Assembly: GCA_000507305.1 (NCBI GenBank)
Contig: DF240786.1
Span: forward strand, 38,968-102,967
Reading direction: 5' to 3'
Source: Breviolum minutum Mf 1.05b.01
Taxonomy: Eukaryota > Sar > Dinophyceae > Suessiales > Symbiodiniaceae
Length of the DNA: 64,000 bases
Shown here: one piece after another, positions 1-12,352 of the stretch
How the letters are laid out: each line of letters begins with the position of its first letter
How positions within the stretch are numbered: position 1 is the stretch's first letter
Position numbers and translations under genes: made by a program
Notes under the pieces: model-generated
Seen by the model: only the letters and a program-made list of their open reading frames with translations
Told to the model about the DNA's origin: nothing
Database searches by the model: none

Positions 1-25
1 TGGGTATCTCTAATTTCAGAAACAA

Positions 26-147
26 ATGGGAGTTTCCTAAAATGGTGGGTTTCCCCAACAACCCATGGTGTTTTCCTACTAAAAATGATCACCTTTTGGG
101 GTGTGAAATGGGGGTAATTACCACCATTCTTCCGGAAACACCCAAAT
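26..147. mobile_element. Palindromic MITE-like element, family M1 (diverged copy)
   Basis: Ends GGGAGTTTCCTAAAATGG and CTTCCGGAAACACCCA are inverted repeats. Same family as 51334-51442, 56815-56923 and 59463-59567; no transposase inside. Confidence 0.65.
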
Positions 148-255
148 ATCGGGATGCACTTTTAAACGTTTTTTTTTTCCACAACACCGTTGGGGATTCC
201 GAATGGGTTTATCCGTTTCTTTTTTTCCCGAAAAATTACGGAGCGCTTCATGCAG

Positions 256-391
256 GTGCGCAACGCGGACAGCTTCGTGGCTGCACAATGTGGAGAGTCC
301 TTGGGATGGACAGCAGATGTGGAGGAATCACTGATGACTCTGACCGGTTTTTCCCATGGGGAAAGACGGGTTTTTTTGAAGGCCGGATCTT
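256..391 (+). CDS. Candidate exon, unknown
   Basis: After CATGCAG the frame VRNADSFVAAQCGESLGWTA continues through DVEESLMTLTGFSHGERRVF and stays open to about 391. It has globular composition and an AG-G acceptor. No partner exon or function identified. Confidence 0.35.
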
Positions 392-399
392 AACAAAAG

Positions 400-840
400 G
401 AGCCCGGAAATTCAAAGAGTGAGTTAAGATAGGGATTAAAAGGTGGTGTTTTTGAAAGATGGAAGAAATAATACTATAGTATACATCGATTTGGAAGCAA
501 GGACTGATTATGACCATGGTTTGTGTGGAGACATTTTGTTCTCAAATGTTCTCAAGCTGATTGACGGGCTTTTTCGGCAGGGATGGTTCATCGCAGTTGG
601 TTGCCTATGTCATGTATCCTACGGTTGATGGTATGGTCTGATCCTGCAGCACCGAAAAAATTGCAACAACCGGTGCACTTTGGGTTTGAATACGTGGATT
701 TCAACCATCAACAGAGTGTCCCATCTGTCATGATGAGTCTTGGTCGATGTTCTTTTTGCATCAGGAGCTGCAATGTGATGATACCGAGCACATTTCCAGG
801 CTAAAAGTTTGGAGAATTTGGGGCCTTCCAAGAATTTTGA
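400..840. other. No feature seen
   Basis: Ordinary sequence with several short frames; nothing supportable. Confidence 0.5.
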
Positions 841-847
841 GAAAAAC

Positions 848-952
848 ATCCCGGAAGATCAACATGGAACTTGAGAATACACCCCTGGAAGAGGAAAATC
901 ATTTGAACCAAACCATCATTTTCAGGTTCTATATTTATCTTCGGGGGTGTAG
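848..952. mobile_element. MITE-like element, family M3 (diverged)
   Basis: Ends near CATCCCGGAAGATCAACATG and ATCTTCGGGGGTGTAG, with GGAAGAGGAAAATCATTTG inside. Resembles 5861-5974 and 62460-62576. Confidence 0.5.
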
Positions 953-1154
953 AAAAAGACTGCAAATTGCGGGTCCAATGGTTTGTTACACTCTTACACT
1001 TGCCCCAAAATCCCGTGTGGGATGAGAGATGAAGGTGTACGCAGAGTTTGTTTGTGGGCCGAAAACTTGTTTAACCAATGTTACGCAGCACCAATCTGTG
1101 AAGCGATATCCAGTGAGATATTTTTTATGGAAGGGAAAAATCACTGCAAGAGAT

Positions 1155-1259
1155 TACCGTCCGGAAAACTAACATGACAATGGAAAACTAACCATTTGAA
1201 GATGTATCTCCTATTAAGCTTGGTGATTTTCCATTGTCATGTTAGTTTTCGGGAGTGTA
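1155..1259. mobile_element. MITE-like element, family M2-related
   Basis: Inverted repeats CCGGAAAACTAACATGACAA and TTGTCATGTTAGTTTTCGGG with a GATGTATCTCCTATTAAG core. Same layout as M2 with diverged tips. Confidence 0.75.
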
Positions 1260-1480
1260 ATTTTATGCTGGTTGTGCCATTGTCTTGTTGCCATTGCCCT
1301 CTTGGTGTGTCTTGTGAAGGCTCTTAACTGCACCAGAAGAAGGAGACCTTTTGTGCATGCCTTATTTGCCTTCTTTAGGGATCCAGTAAACAGGCATTTG
1401 GCAACACACACTGAAACCAGGATCGAGACCGAACTGCAAATAGGCGAATCCATTTTCGTCACCCTTCTCAGAAGTGGTTA
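1260..1480 (+). CDS. Candidate exon, weak
   Basis: Open frame with LVKALNCTRRRRPFVHALFA, then FFRDPVNRHLATHTETRIET after a TTCTTTAG acceptor-like site. May be coding; no family recognised. Confidence 0.2.
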
Positions 1481-1654
1481 TACTTTATCATGGTCATTCA
1501 CATGGTCTACTCTTTGTCCAATCGTAAAAGTAGAAAATCGCTGCATACATAAATTGTGTCTATGAATATATCAAATATCTATACAAGATTTACATATTAT
1601 CAAAGGAAGTTTAGTGGCAAACTTCCGATATACGAACTTTTGGGTAGCCTGACA

Positions 1655-1890
1655 GGAATAGTAGTCGTAGCAGTAGTAGTCGTAGCAGTAGTAGTCGTAG
1701 CAGTAGTAGTCGTAGCAGTGGTAGTCCTAGTAGTAGTAGTCCTAGTAGTAGTAGTCCTAGTAGTAGTAGTCCTAGTAGTAGTAGTCCTAGTAGTAGTAGT
1801 CCTAGTAGTAGTAGTCCTAGTAGTAGTAGTCCTAGTAGTAGTAGTCCTAGTAGTAGTAGTAGTAGTAGTAGTAGCAGCAGCAGCGGCAGC

Positions 1891-1925
<35 letters not shown>

Positions 1926-1965
1926 CAGTAGTAGTAGTAGTGGTAGTAGTAGTAGTAGTAGTCAT
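1655..1965 (+). repeat. AGT / AGTCCTAGT microsatellite
   Basis: Runs of AGTAGTAGT with a 15-base higher-order unit AGTCCTAGTAGTAGT. Reading frames through it are artefacts (poly-Val, poly-Thr). Confidence 0.95.
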
Positions 1966-2029
1966 GTGTCACTTCGTGTCACTTTTCGTGGCAGGCGCAG
2001 CATTTGGTGAAGTTCATGTGTCACTTTTC

Positions 2030-2549
2030 NNNNNNNNNNNNNNNNNNNNNNNNNNNNNNNNNNNNNNNNNNNNNNNNNNNNNNNNNNNNNNNNNNNNNNN
2101 NNNNNNNNNNNNNNNNNNNNNNNNNNNNNNNNNNNNNNNNNNNNNNNNNNNNNNNNNNNNNNNNNNNNNNNNNNNNNNNNNNNNNNNNNNNNNNNNNNNN
2201 NNNNNNNNNNNNNNNNNNNNNNNNNNNNNNNNNNNNNNNNNNNNNNNNNNNNNNNNNNNNNNNNNNNNNNNNNNNNNNNNNNNNNNNNNNNNNNNNNNNN
2301 NNNNNNNNNNNNNNNNNNNNNNNNNNNNNNNNNNNNNNNNNNNNNNNNNNNNNNNNNNNNNNNNNNNNNNNNNNNNNNNNNNNNNNNNNNNNNNNNNNNN
2401 NNNNNNNNNNNNNNNNNNNNNNNNNNNNNNNNNNNNNNNNNNNNNNNNNNNNNNNNNNNNNNNNNNNNNNNNNNNNNNNNNNNNNNNNNNNNNNNNNNNN
2501 NNNNNNNNNNNNNNNNNNNNNNNNNNNNNNNNNNNNNNNNNNNNNNNNN
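2030..2549. other. Assembly gap
   Basis: 520 N directly after the microsatellite. Confidence 1.
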
Positions 2550-4770
2550 GCACATTCTATAGGCAAATTCTTTCTGTGCTATATAGTTCTTTTCCTTTTG
2601 GAAACTTCCGCCCCCGGCTTGTCCGGGCACTACTGGTAGCATATCATATCATATCATATCATATTTACATCATATCATACATATACTATATGTATATATG
2701 TATACATAATAATTAGTTGGAACGGGGTGGGTGGCCCTGGCAGAGACTGAAAAACGCCTTGAAAAATCAGGTCAACAACTTGGCCCGGCATGAGACCTGT
2801 GAGGTGAGAAATTTTTTTTTTGGAGGAAAAACACAAAAACTCCTAGGATTTGTAGGTGAGGTGAGGAGTTTTTTTTATAGGGAAAATGCTGGTATTGTTG
2901 GGTGGTACCCTAGCTGTTTAAGCCCCCCAAGGAGCCCTTTAGAAGGGGGTATACCTATTTTTTGGCAGATTTTTTTCACCTACGAATCTTTTCAATTTCG
3001 TGGATGTTTCTTGAATTTCAGAAACCTTTCAAGAATTTGTAGAATTTTTTTGTTGGCTGATTTTTGTTGATGTTCACCAAAAAAACATTGGTAAGCAAGA
3101 AGATTCAGTTAATTTTTGAAACAAAAATAGGTAGGAAAGATCATTGGATGACTTTTTATTGATGTTTGGTTTCTTGTTCATAGAGTGGGAGTGTTTCGGC
3201 AGGTGAACCCAATGAAAATCGACCCCCTTGGAAGAAATATGGCTAGGATTCCTAGGAATTGTCTGACAGACTCAACAGCCGCGAAGCCCGCCAATTTACA
3301 GTATCCACTTTTGACGGCAGATTTTTTTTCACCAGTTTTTCACACCTTGTGGTTTTGAAAGATGTTGGTTGGTGGGTTTGATGGAGTGAATTATTGTGAC
3401 ATTTTTTAATCATTTTGTAACCTTTGAAAGTTGCTGTTGGAGGGGATTCATGGTTCATCATTGTGGTGTTCCCATTGATCTTGAGCTGCAATCTAAGAGC
3501 TGTATGCGCTGGTGATTGTGATATTAGCCTCAGTGTATTGACCGCGAAAACAATTGCATCATTGGAAAACTCCCTGTCGCAACGGATTTGTGTTCCTTTT
3601 TTGGCAATTTAGGCAATTTGATGCAATTTCGGTATCCTCATTTGCAGCCAATAGCATTTCATGGCGATTCTTCTCACATCAGGCCAATCTCGGTGCTTCC
3701 ATGGTATGTGGCCCCAGATGAAATCCAGATGATCATCAAGAAATTTTGAAGATTCAAAAAACTTCTCCTCACAAAAATCTGCAAGAATTTCGACATTGAT
3801 ATTACGATCTGAGGTCATCTGCCAGGGTTTAGGTTCTCTGTGTGGTGTGTGTTTTGTTGTTGTTCAGCATGAAACATCCAAGCCATCATCAAGGCCATCA
3901 ACGCAGGTCAAAGATTACCTGCAGGCTGGACTTTTGACTTGTTTCTTTTTTGTTGCTTTTCGAAGACTTTGGTGGCAAAAGCTGTTGTTGGCATGATGGC
4001 ATGATACCAATACCCTCCTGGGGGCGAATCCATATTTCATCCCAGCCGGTACAATTGAAGATGATTTTTCGAACTTCCCAAGTTAGGATATGTTAGTTCC
4101 TTGGAGGGAGTTATTTCGCATTATTTGGCCAGTGGTAAGAAGCTTTCTTGCTGACAATTGGATTTGGGTGATTGCAGTAGGGTCACACGACCACAAATTG
4201 TATTTTTTTGAGTTTAGCAGGGTGCCAAAATGATCTTCAACTAACGTCGGAGATTACAATTGCACTATCTTAGATGTTGCAGTGGATGACATTCTTATTC
4301 AACTATGTCTGGAATGTATGGTGTTTTTTTCCTTCTCGGGTTTCTGCACATACATCTAAGGTACAGCATATAATCTTCACTTCTCCAAAGCCTGCACAGG
4401 AAAACATGTCAAGTATCAAATTGGGGCTGCCCCCAATTTTCATGATTAGAAGACCGGATGGATGGTTTTTTTCCAAGTGTTTGAACATGTTTGAACAATC
4501 TTTGTATTCCCGAGGTGAAGTTGGAGGTGGTAAGTTTTGTTGTTTTATATTGCTTGAAAGATGGAGGTTTCCACCGGAACCCCTCGCAATTTCCCCCGGA
4601 AAATCAAGGGAAAAATCGAGGCGCACCGGGAGTTTGTGCAACAGCTCCAGCGAGGAGAAACATCACAACAGAAGGCGAGGCAACAAGGGAAGAGATCGTT
4701 TAGTTACATGACGACACAATCTAGGTGGTGGCTACGAGTCACGGCACCAACACGGTGCGATCGACATGAC
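2550..4770. other. No confident gene
   Basis: A CATAT run lies at 2640-2662; CTCCTAGGATTTGTAGGTGA-like words recur around 2785 and 2850. No exon passes the AG-G plus open-frame test convincingly. Confidence 0.5.
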
Positions 4771-4863
4771 CGGTGGTTTAAAATATTTTTTAATGTTCAT
4801 CCCTATTTGGGGAAGATTCCCATTTTGACGAATATTTCTGAATTGGGTTGAAACCACCAACTA
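4771..4863. mobile_element. MITE-like element, family M5
   Basis: GGTGGTTTAAAATATTTTTT to GGGTTGAAACCACCAACT, with ATTTGGGGAAGATTCCCATT inside (itself a small palindrome). Confidence 0.75.
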
Positions 4864-6407
4864 CTTGTAGCAATGTCTTACTGTATCTGTTTTTGAGGAG
4901 GCATATGGTAAATGCCGCCATTCATTACAGTATTTTAAAACATCCCAAGTGGTGCAGGATTGGACAAAGTCAACCATTCACCGATAGAATTATTTATATA
5001 GTTAGTGGAAGCACCATATCAAATAGCAACAGCCCGATACATTCAAGTCATCCACCTGTCAACAAAATAATTGCTTGCCATCATCATGAATCCAACTTCT
5101 TCCAGGCCTTAGTCTATGTTTGCACAGCCAAAAGCTCAGGTCGTCACAAAGTGATGAAAGTATGTCAAAGTACAAACTTGACCTTCAACAATAGGACTGA
5201 GCATTGATACTAGTTGATCTACACTAGCAGTCAGTCAAAACTGATGTGTATGTTTCTTTGGTTTGCACAGAGTTTACTGTGTACCAAGGGCATGAGCTAC
5301 TGCGGAGGACATGGGGACCGTTTGAATGGCATGCTAGGCGTGGGGCTGAGGGTTGGATGGAGAGAGGGCGATAAAGGCTCATGTTCACTGTAAGGTTGTA
5401 AAGGATCCTCATGAGCTTCAATTGAACTGATATTGATGTGTGTCTTTGAAAGTTGATTGAAGATTTTATCAAATGAACAGAAATCGAGTCAGATAGACAG
5501 TAAGAGTGTGATAAGATGAGAAATCCCAGTGTAAACTACCATGGTTGAATCATCTCTTGTTAGTTTGGTGAGTTGGTGCTGAGTTTGTTCACATGTTTTG
5601 TTTTCCAATGCGTTGGGGAAATCTACAATGTGTTTCAGACTTGCACATCTTTTCCAGAAAAACAAACTCACGGATATCATCAAATATCGACAAATGATGG
5701 GGCATGGTCATCAAAATCGTAGGGTTTTTCATACCGCTTCAAAAGGATTCCCATTTTCAGATAGATTCAACTCATTCTCCCCATGGTGACCTTGGGAGTG
5801 AGATCTGGATGCCAAATTTCCAATCTTTCCATAGCCATCGTGGATCAAAGATGATTGCTCTACACCGGGCCCGGAAAATTGACATTTTGAACCCAAAAAT
5901 GGAGGTGGATGGAAGATGATTTTTCCTTTTCAATTGGATGATTTTTATGTTCCATGTTAATGTTCAGGGGTGTAGATAGTGGTGTAGATATGTTTGACAA
6001 TTTCAAGCTATAGCAAGTAACCATAATCTGGTCATGTTTCATGAGGACCTCCCTCCTTCATCTTCACTTTCCCACTGGGCAAGACCATGGTAGAGACTTG
6101 AGCAATGAAAAGCAGGGCTTGTTTTTTGGCTTATGTATAGGAAATATGAAAACCCTGTTTCATGAATGGAGGATTTTTTTCAACCAGTAGGGGGAAGCAC
6201 CATCAATCAACAAGCAACCAACCTGTTAAAACACATCTCTTTGAGATATATGAATGACATACATAACAATATATCATATATACAAATTATACAGATTTAA
6301 AATAAGAATTCACCATGACTATGGATTTCCGCAATTCACTACTACAATCCCATGGTTTTCATGGGGATACCAGGATACCTTTTGGATCCTCTTGGCATTT
6401 TCCAAAG
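4864..6407. other. No confident gene
   Basis: Holds the M3 element at 5861-5974. The rest shows only short frames. Confidence 0.5.
5861..5974. mobile_element. MITE-like element, family M3
   Basis: Starts TACACCGGGCCCGGAAAAT, has TGGAGGTGGATGGAAGATG in the centre and ends TTAATGTTCAGGGGTGTA. Confidence 0.6.
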
Positions 6408-6525
6408 GTGCCTTCGTCTTGGCGCTGCTTACGAATCGTGCCTTCTTCATCGACTCCCAACGCCCAGTGCCGTTGAGTTTGGCCCGGGGCGCCAGGGGGA
6501 GGAAAACGAGGTGTACCCCAACAAG
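6408..6525 (+). CDS. Candidate exon resembling a fucosyltransferase-like segment
   Basis: After CCAAAG the frame reads AFVLALLTNRAFFIDSQRPV and on to a GT donor. The ALLTNRAFFID string recalls the ALLTDRVLLVD-type motif of xyloglucan or FUT8-like fucosyltransferases. One isolated exon only, so the call is weak; another frame is also open. Confidence 0.3.
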
Positions 6526-6954
6526 GTGATTTGGAAGGCAATGAAGGAGATCCCCTCAAGACAAAGGAGATTCTGGATAAATTGATATAGATTGGGGGAA
6601 TCATGGCATTTAAGATGGGTTTCACTGGGGTTATGTCAACTGTTTTGTCTTTCATACGGCCGCCAATTGGACCCACTGGAAAAACACTGGAAAAACACTG
6701 GACTCACTGCGTGGTGTTGAAACGGATACAGTAAATTGACTCTCCTGGGAAGTAACATATCCCATCCACCCGGTGTTCTAGAAGATGATGTTCCTTTTAC
6801 TAAGGTGGGATATGCTGATATGCTAGTTCCTTGGAGGGTATTCCAAAATCACTTGACATCATGTAAAATCCTCGGAATGATGGATAATTAGCGGAAAAAA
6901 GATCATCCAGAATCATTATCTGTAGAATCTTCAGAGAAGATTTCATGGCAGTCT

Positions 6955-7130
6955 ACATAGATCTACTGGAATCTACCAATCTATCCTCACTGTGGTGGTC
7001 AGTGCTAAGCACCACCCGCACGGCTCCGTCCTACGCGGAAGTCTCTTCCGCGGGACCCTTAAGGTTTTACAGCCTCGCAAAGAAGGTCCAGATTGGAGGA
7101 TGTATGGCTCTCATGCTGTGCTATCAGTCA
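6955..7130 (+). CDS. Candidate exon, unknown
   Basis: GC-richer island with frame TRTAPSYAEVSSAGPLRFYS and LAKKVQIGG. Contains the palindrome GCGGAAGTCTCTTCCGC. Boundaries unclear. Confidence 0.2.
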
Positions 7131-7639
7131 GGGCTCTTGGTTGATGGGTGGTTTTTTTCCACTGGAAGCGATGCTCATCACCCCCAATCCTTTGGTAGAA
7201 CTTGTCGCTCTAATATGGCATTGACAGACAGAATGGATGACAATGGTGGTTGCAAGTGAAGGGGCCATCCGTCCCTGTGGGGGTGAAAAGACATTGAGGT
7301 GGGTGTTGATGGCTATGACAGAGTTTCTGTGCGTTTTGTTGTTTCATGTTTGGAGTATATCTAGGTATTTCATGTGAGTCAGAAATCAAGGTCTCCTTAA
7401 TTAGTCAAACCTTTGTGGAGCAAGTCATATATTCCAACTTCCAAAAATATCTTTAAACAAAAACACAAAAAGCGCCCCTCTCCCTGACACGATGAGTCCT
7501 TGGTGGGTTACCTGTCCTTAGGCAGGTTTCAACTTCAATGACAATTTGGCATCCTTCGAAGCGGATCCACGATCAGTATCATGGCGGGGAACGGGTCCAC
7601 GGAGATTCTCCGATAGCGATGGTTGTGTTTTTTTGATCC

Positions 7640-9115
7640 CCCACGCGCAATGCCTTATAAAATGCTAACCTCTATCACTTATAAAATGCCTTAACCAGTA
7701 CTCATTTTATAAACCAGTTTCGGTTTTATTTTATTTTTTTTGGATGTGACCAAACCTTCTTGACTGAAACAGCATTTCATAAATATCAGTCCTCGATCTC
7801 TGATTGTTGATGTAATTTTCTTTGGGGAATTGTCATTTTGGGGATGAGGCTTTTTACAAAACAAATAGATTTTGGTGAGTGTTTTGGGGCCTTTTTGCCG
7901 CGCTCTTGTGATCCAAACACCGGGATTGATTTTCACCGAGGCAAAGAAATTGTTCCGTGTGAAAACCCCATCAAAGGAGTCACCAAAATGTATGCTAAGC
8001 GTTTGCTTTCAAATACAATTTTTGCCTTTCTGAATCGTTGTTTTGTGATGTGTATCCATTTGGGTGATTTGCATTGTTTCTGTGATATCCGTTTGCGTTT
8101 CAAATCTTCTCAGTGAATCCAGCCCATCCCCCTAAGTTGTTTATAAAATGCCTCAACTAGGTTCCAACCGCATGAAAATCACGGAAAACACTTGAAACTT
8201 GCATTTTATAAACTGTGTGCAGTGCGCGCAGGGCACCTAGCCCATCGCCCCAAAATGTTTTTAAAATGCCTCAACTAGGTTCCAGCCGCATGAACATCAA
8301 GGAAAACGGTTGAAACTTGCATTTTATAAACTGTGTCCAGTGTGCGCAGTGCACCTAGCCCATCGCCCCAAAATGTTTATAAAATGCCTCAACTAGGTTG
8401 AAGCCGCATTAAATCAAGGAAAACACTTGAAACTTGCATTTTATAAACTGTGTCCAGTGTGCGCAGTGCACCTAGCCCATCGCCCCAAGTTGTTTATAAA
8501 ATGCCTCAACTAGGTTCCGCATGAAAATCAAGGAAAACACTTGAAACTTGCATTTTATACGCAGTGAACCTAGCCCATCGCCCCAACTTGCTTATAAAAC
8601 GTATGCCGTATGTCTTTATAAAGTGGCTGGTTAGGTGGGCAGGGTGTATTCAAGAGGTATGTTCATGCATGATCGTGCATGTTCCCACGTTTTCAAAAAG
8701 TGATCGAACATACGAGAAATACAAATGGCATACAATTGGAAACATGAAGAATTCACAGAAAAAACGCAACTCAGAAAATTAAAATGCACGTTTTGTCAAT
8801 GCAATTGGACAAAGTTAACTAGTGCAAGTCATGCCCATTATATGCGACTCAATACATACGTTTTCAAATATATAATTTAATTGAATTCTGGAAGCCATCA
8901 TTTTATTAAAGAAAACGTGTTGGGCCCCACGCTGGACCCCATCATTTCATAAATGCAAGATTTCTTGTAAATCCATTTTCCGTCGTTGTTCTAGATCGTT
9001 TGATGTTACAGCATTTTATAGATGAAATACCTTTAGGGACATCATTCTATAAACAAAGAACCTTATCCGATCATTTCATAAACACATTTGGTTTATAAAA
9101 TGCTATTCTGTGCAC
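7640..9115. other. Domain rich in CATTTTATAAA / TTTATAAAATG words
   Basis: Outside the tandem array the same word and close variants recur on both sides of it (around 7655, 7680, 7705, 8215, 8945, 9013, 9045, 9075, 9093). No coding exon is evident in this 1.5 kb. Confidence 0.5.
8119..8600 (+). repeat. ~118-bp tandem repeat array with TTTATAAA words
   Basis: Four units at about 118-bp spacing (AAAATGCC at 8145, 8263, 8381, 8498) and a shortened fifth. Each has TTTATAAAATGCCTCAACTA near one end, CTTGCATTTTATAAACTG in the middle and CACCTAGCCCATCGCCCCAA at the other end. Confidence 0.85.
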
Positions 9116-10190
9116 GCACCCCATTGGTCAAGGGGGATTTTTTTTGCAAAAAAATAGGGGTCGTGAGGTCCTTGACAGACTCTAGAGAATTAAATTGTGT
9201 TGTTCCTCACAGTAACGCAAAAACCCCTACAAACCACCCCAAAAAAACTCACGACCATCACCATGCTTTATGTTCCAACATCAATGTGGCCAATGGCTGT
9301 TTGAGTATTGATTGGTTGCTTTGAGTGGATTTGGACTGTAATCTGTGGCAAGGTCCTGGATGGTCAAGAGGATGTGCTGCGTTTGGTGTCCAATCAACGT
9401 GTGACGCTTATTGGGGCCACTTGTGACGCTTAAGCAACATGATGCAAGGAGAGTTGTTGTCGGTTTGGGGATCTCCACGGTTATGCACTTGCATGTCAAT
9501 GAGTTACAACATGCATGTGGATATATATATATATATATTTACACATATACACCGATCACTGTGGATAAGTATAGATAGATCATGATAGATCTACACATTT
9601 CATATTAGCTGCAAACATTTTTTCCATAATAGCACTATACAAATTAAATATGATATGCAAAGATGTACCTGTTTGGAATCCTATAGAGCCCCTGAGGGTA
9701 AACACCTTTGGTAGTTCCAAACTTCAAGTGTGCTTCATCCATTCATGGCATTATGTCAGACATCATTGACATGCTTCGACTCAGTTCGTGACCTGGATAT
9801 TAGAGTCATGTAGTTGAGCTCACATGAATCGCTCACTGAAGGATATGGTGTTCATGTCGTTCATGTCCCATGTTTCATGGTTTCACGGCTCAAGCCTTTT
9901 CGACAGCACTCCTTTTCAGCCAGAGAAAGAACGCATCGCATTTGCAATCAGGCTTTCCCAGGTCCCCACGGACTATTCTCTCTCTCCTCCACTTGGATGG
10001 GACTGCGGCCATAGTGGAGCGTCCCTATTCCTTATTCAACTCATCTGTTACATTATAGCCCTCTCAGGGATGTTCGATTCGTCTTGCTGCGTCATAATAT
10101 TTAGCCAACTGGTCGCCTCTCTGCACAATCGGGGGCTGGACGCAAGGGGACGAAAAAAAAAGGGGGGGGGAGGGTGGGGTTATTCCGCCA
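9116..10190. other. No confident gene
   Basis: An AT dinucleotide tract lies at 9518-9540. A frame VPTDYSLSPPLGWDCGHSGA near 9960 is open but unsupported. Confidence 0.45.
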
Positions 10191-10192
10191 AT

Positions 10193-10241
10193 GCTTGAGT
10201 GGGAAAGCGGCCATAGTCTATCGCCGCTTTCCCGCTCAAGC
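10193..10241. other. Long hairpin (19-bp stem, 11-nt loop)
   Basis: GCTTGAGTGGGAAAGCGGC pairs with GCCGCTTTCCCGCTCAAGC with one G-T mismatch. It directly precedes a Lys-Ala-Met coding tract and follows a poly-G run. Confidence 0.8.
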
Positions 10242-10251
10242 AACAAGACCG

Positions 10252-10335
10252 TGAAGGCAATGAAGGCGATGAAAGCAGCCATGAAAGCAATGAAGGCGAT
10301 GAAGGCCCTCCGGGGAGGGGCTATTTTTTGGTAGC
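10252..10335 (+). CDS. Lys-Ala-Met repeat tract
   Basis: Encodes VKAMKAMKAAMKAMKAMKA then LRGGAIFW and a stop. Similar tracts occur at 11345, 12362 and 21549 on the same strand. Such N-terminal tracts are common in Symbiodiniaceae proteins as I recall; function unknown. Confidence 0.35.
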
Positions 10336-10602
10336 GGGAATTGATCCGATACAAATATCTCCGGATGGCATTAACCCTGAGTGCCATAGACTCTTCTTGA
10401 GAATTCTGGGGAGGCGCCTGTTGATGAGGGCGTCGGCTCATTCGACTGCATGAGTTTCAACAATGGTGCTGGTGGTGCGAACCAGTGCCTTTTGTGATAC
10501 TCGATTTGGATGGTGTTCGCACACTCTTGCTTTGTGAAGGTCAGCTGAAGCGTATGAGTCATCATCCTCACCTTTTGGTTCCTTCTGATCAGCTTTCATG
10601 TT

Positions 10603-11217
10603 TTGACGTTCGGCGATGACGTCTTGCAGTCAGTACCCTTTGTTCTGGGATGGCATATCGCAAGCACCTTCAGTGCCAGAGGTCAGGGTACGCCCTGGTG
10701 CTACCATCCCCACCCAGCTGACCAGTGTGCAGCTCTTGATGTGGCGCAAGAGATCTACATTTCTTTTTGCCTCCGTTTCTTCAGAGATGCCTGGGCTGCC
10801 ACTTACCAGTATGCATTTTTCTCTGATGATGATGAGGGATTTTTGGTCATTCAAATGGCAGGTTCTGGTCTTCATCGACCTGCTGTTCTTTGGATGATGT
10901 TTACATTCATATCCTGTATAGACAATGATGCACGGGCAAACGCTTTGCGCCAGGCCTTTGTGTACTTTTGCCAGATGATCCTCCTGTTTGAGAACTGCTA
11001 CGTGAACACCTTTTTTCAACTCGACCTTTCTCATGGCTCAGCGTTGTTTGGACATGTTGCTATGGTGCAGGGCTCCTGGACGCCGCCCAAGTACCACAAT
11101 GTGGTGGCCTGTGGACCTTGCTTCCTTTGCTTCAGTCTGATCATCGCTTACACTACTCGCTTTCTGCTACTACCCGCGGTTGAATGGTACCTACCTTTTT
11201 CGTGGTGTTTGTGTTGA
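10603..11217 (+). CDS. Candidate 204-residue open frame with hydrophobic segments
   Basis: A long frame for this region, from ATG at 10603 to TGA. Starts MTFGDDVLQSVPFVLGWHIA, with hydrophobic stretches near residues 95-105, 125-140 and 178-195 that could be membrane segments. No family recognised. Whether it is one exon or contains introns is unclear; an antisense frame of 134 residues is also open. Confidence 0.35.
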   Translation: MTFGDDVLQSVPFVLGWHIASTFSARGQGTPWCYHPHPADQCAALDVAQEIYISFCLRFFRDAWAATYQYAFFSDDDEGFLVIQMAGSGLHRPAVLWMMFTFISCIDNDARANALRQAFVYFCQMILLFENCYVNTFFQLDLSHGSALFGHVAMVQGSWTPPKYHNVVACGPCFLCFSLIIAYTTRFLLLPAVEWYLPFSWCLC

Positions 11218-11344
11218 AGAAGCTACAATGACGGTGATGAACTTGCATCTAGTTCTTTAGGGTTTTCTGATTTGATTGTGGATCTGCTTCGGCGGAGACC
11301 TGCTGGTCAGTGATCCTTCGACCATTGGTCGTAAACTTTCCACA

Positions 11345-11400
11345 ATGAAGGCGATGAAGGCCATGACAGCAGTGAATCTAAAAGACACTTTGGTAACCTA
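11345..11400 (+). CDS. Short Lys-Ala-Met tract
   Basis: MKAMKAMTAVNLKDTLVTYW then stop. Possibly a first exon or a decayed copy. Confidence 0.25.
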
Positions 11401-12352
11401 TTGGATATGATATGATGCTTCTTCAGTTGCCAAAGGAATCCATTGGAGCCAGAAAAGACTATATAAATAAAGCTAAAACAAGGCTACTTCATATTGATGC
11501 TTGAGCTTTGTTGTATCAGTGGGTGTTTTGCTAATTTTTGCAGTCAAGACATGGTTGTCATTGATTGTGACGGGTGAAGTAAGTAAATATGGTCGCTTTG
11601 ATAGACTGCCAGCAGCTAATAACAACAATATTGACCATGTTTGGTTAGAAAAAAACCTTGTTGAAACAGTGGGCAGGGAGGGCCAAAAAGTGGAAAAATA
11701 TATTGGGAAGAGTTCCCCGAGGAGCCAGAAAAGTTGGAAAAAGTTAGCCGTTGTTTACTTTCTTTAGCCTTTTCTAGCCTTTTTGAAGTTTCTGTTAGCA
11801 AACATTAACCGTTTTTAGTATTGTTTAGCATTTTTTAGTTTTTCTTAGCCTTTTTGCAGCTGGATTTACCATGAACATCAAAGAAAACTTCACCCACAGA
11901 ACAACAATAATCTTGAGTGTTCATTAACCGTGGCATCAATGGCAATCTTTGCAATAAACATGAAACCACTTGAGATAAGAGTAGTGACTAGTCAAAATAC
12001 ACCACAGGGGACGACTGCCAATGATTGCCTTTCATCATCCATGCCATTTGTGGCAGTATTTGCAAAGAACCAAAAGGATGTAAAAACAAGAATTGAAATG
12101 GGAGTGATAGTACATGCCGAGAAGAACTACCAATGATTGATTGTTCGTAGATGTTATCCTGGTATTATTTTGCAATGATCAAGATGAAACACAGTTTAAA
12201 CAGCACATGATGAAGAACACTCGAAGATTTGCTTTTTTGCATTCTTTTGGAATCTTGGAAACTTCCATGAATCGTTACAAATTGTCATGACTCCTCCAGG
12301 ATTTCCTTAGCCCTATTTTTTGCCCATAGCATTTCAAGAAGGTTGGGATCTG

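Noticed and set aside
1556-2716. Long valine-rich open frame
   Set aside because: It is the AGT microsatellite read through into a block of N; the complementary threonine-rich frame is the same artefact.
8119-8600. CRISPR-like array
   Set aside because: The whole ~118-bp unit repeats; there are no unique spacers, and the context is eukaryotic. The same holds for 14780-15090 and 18050-18685.
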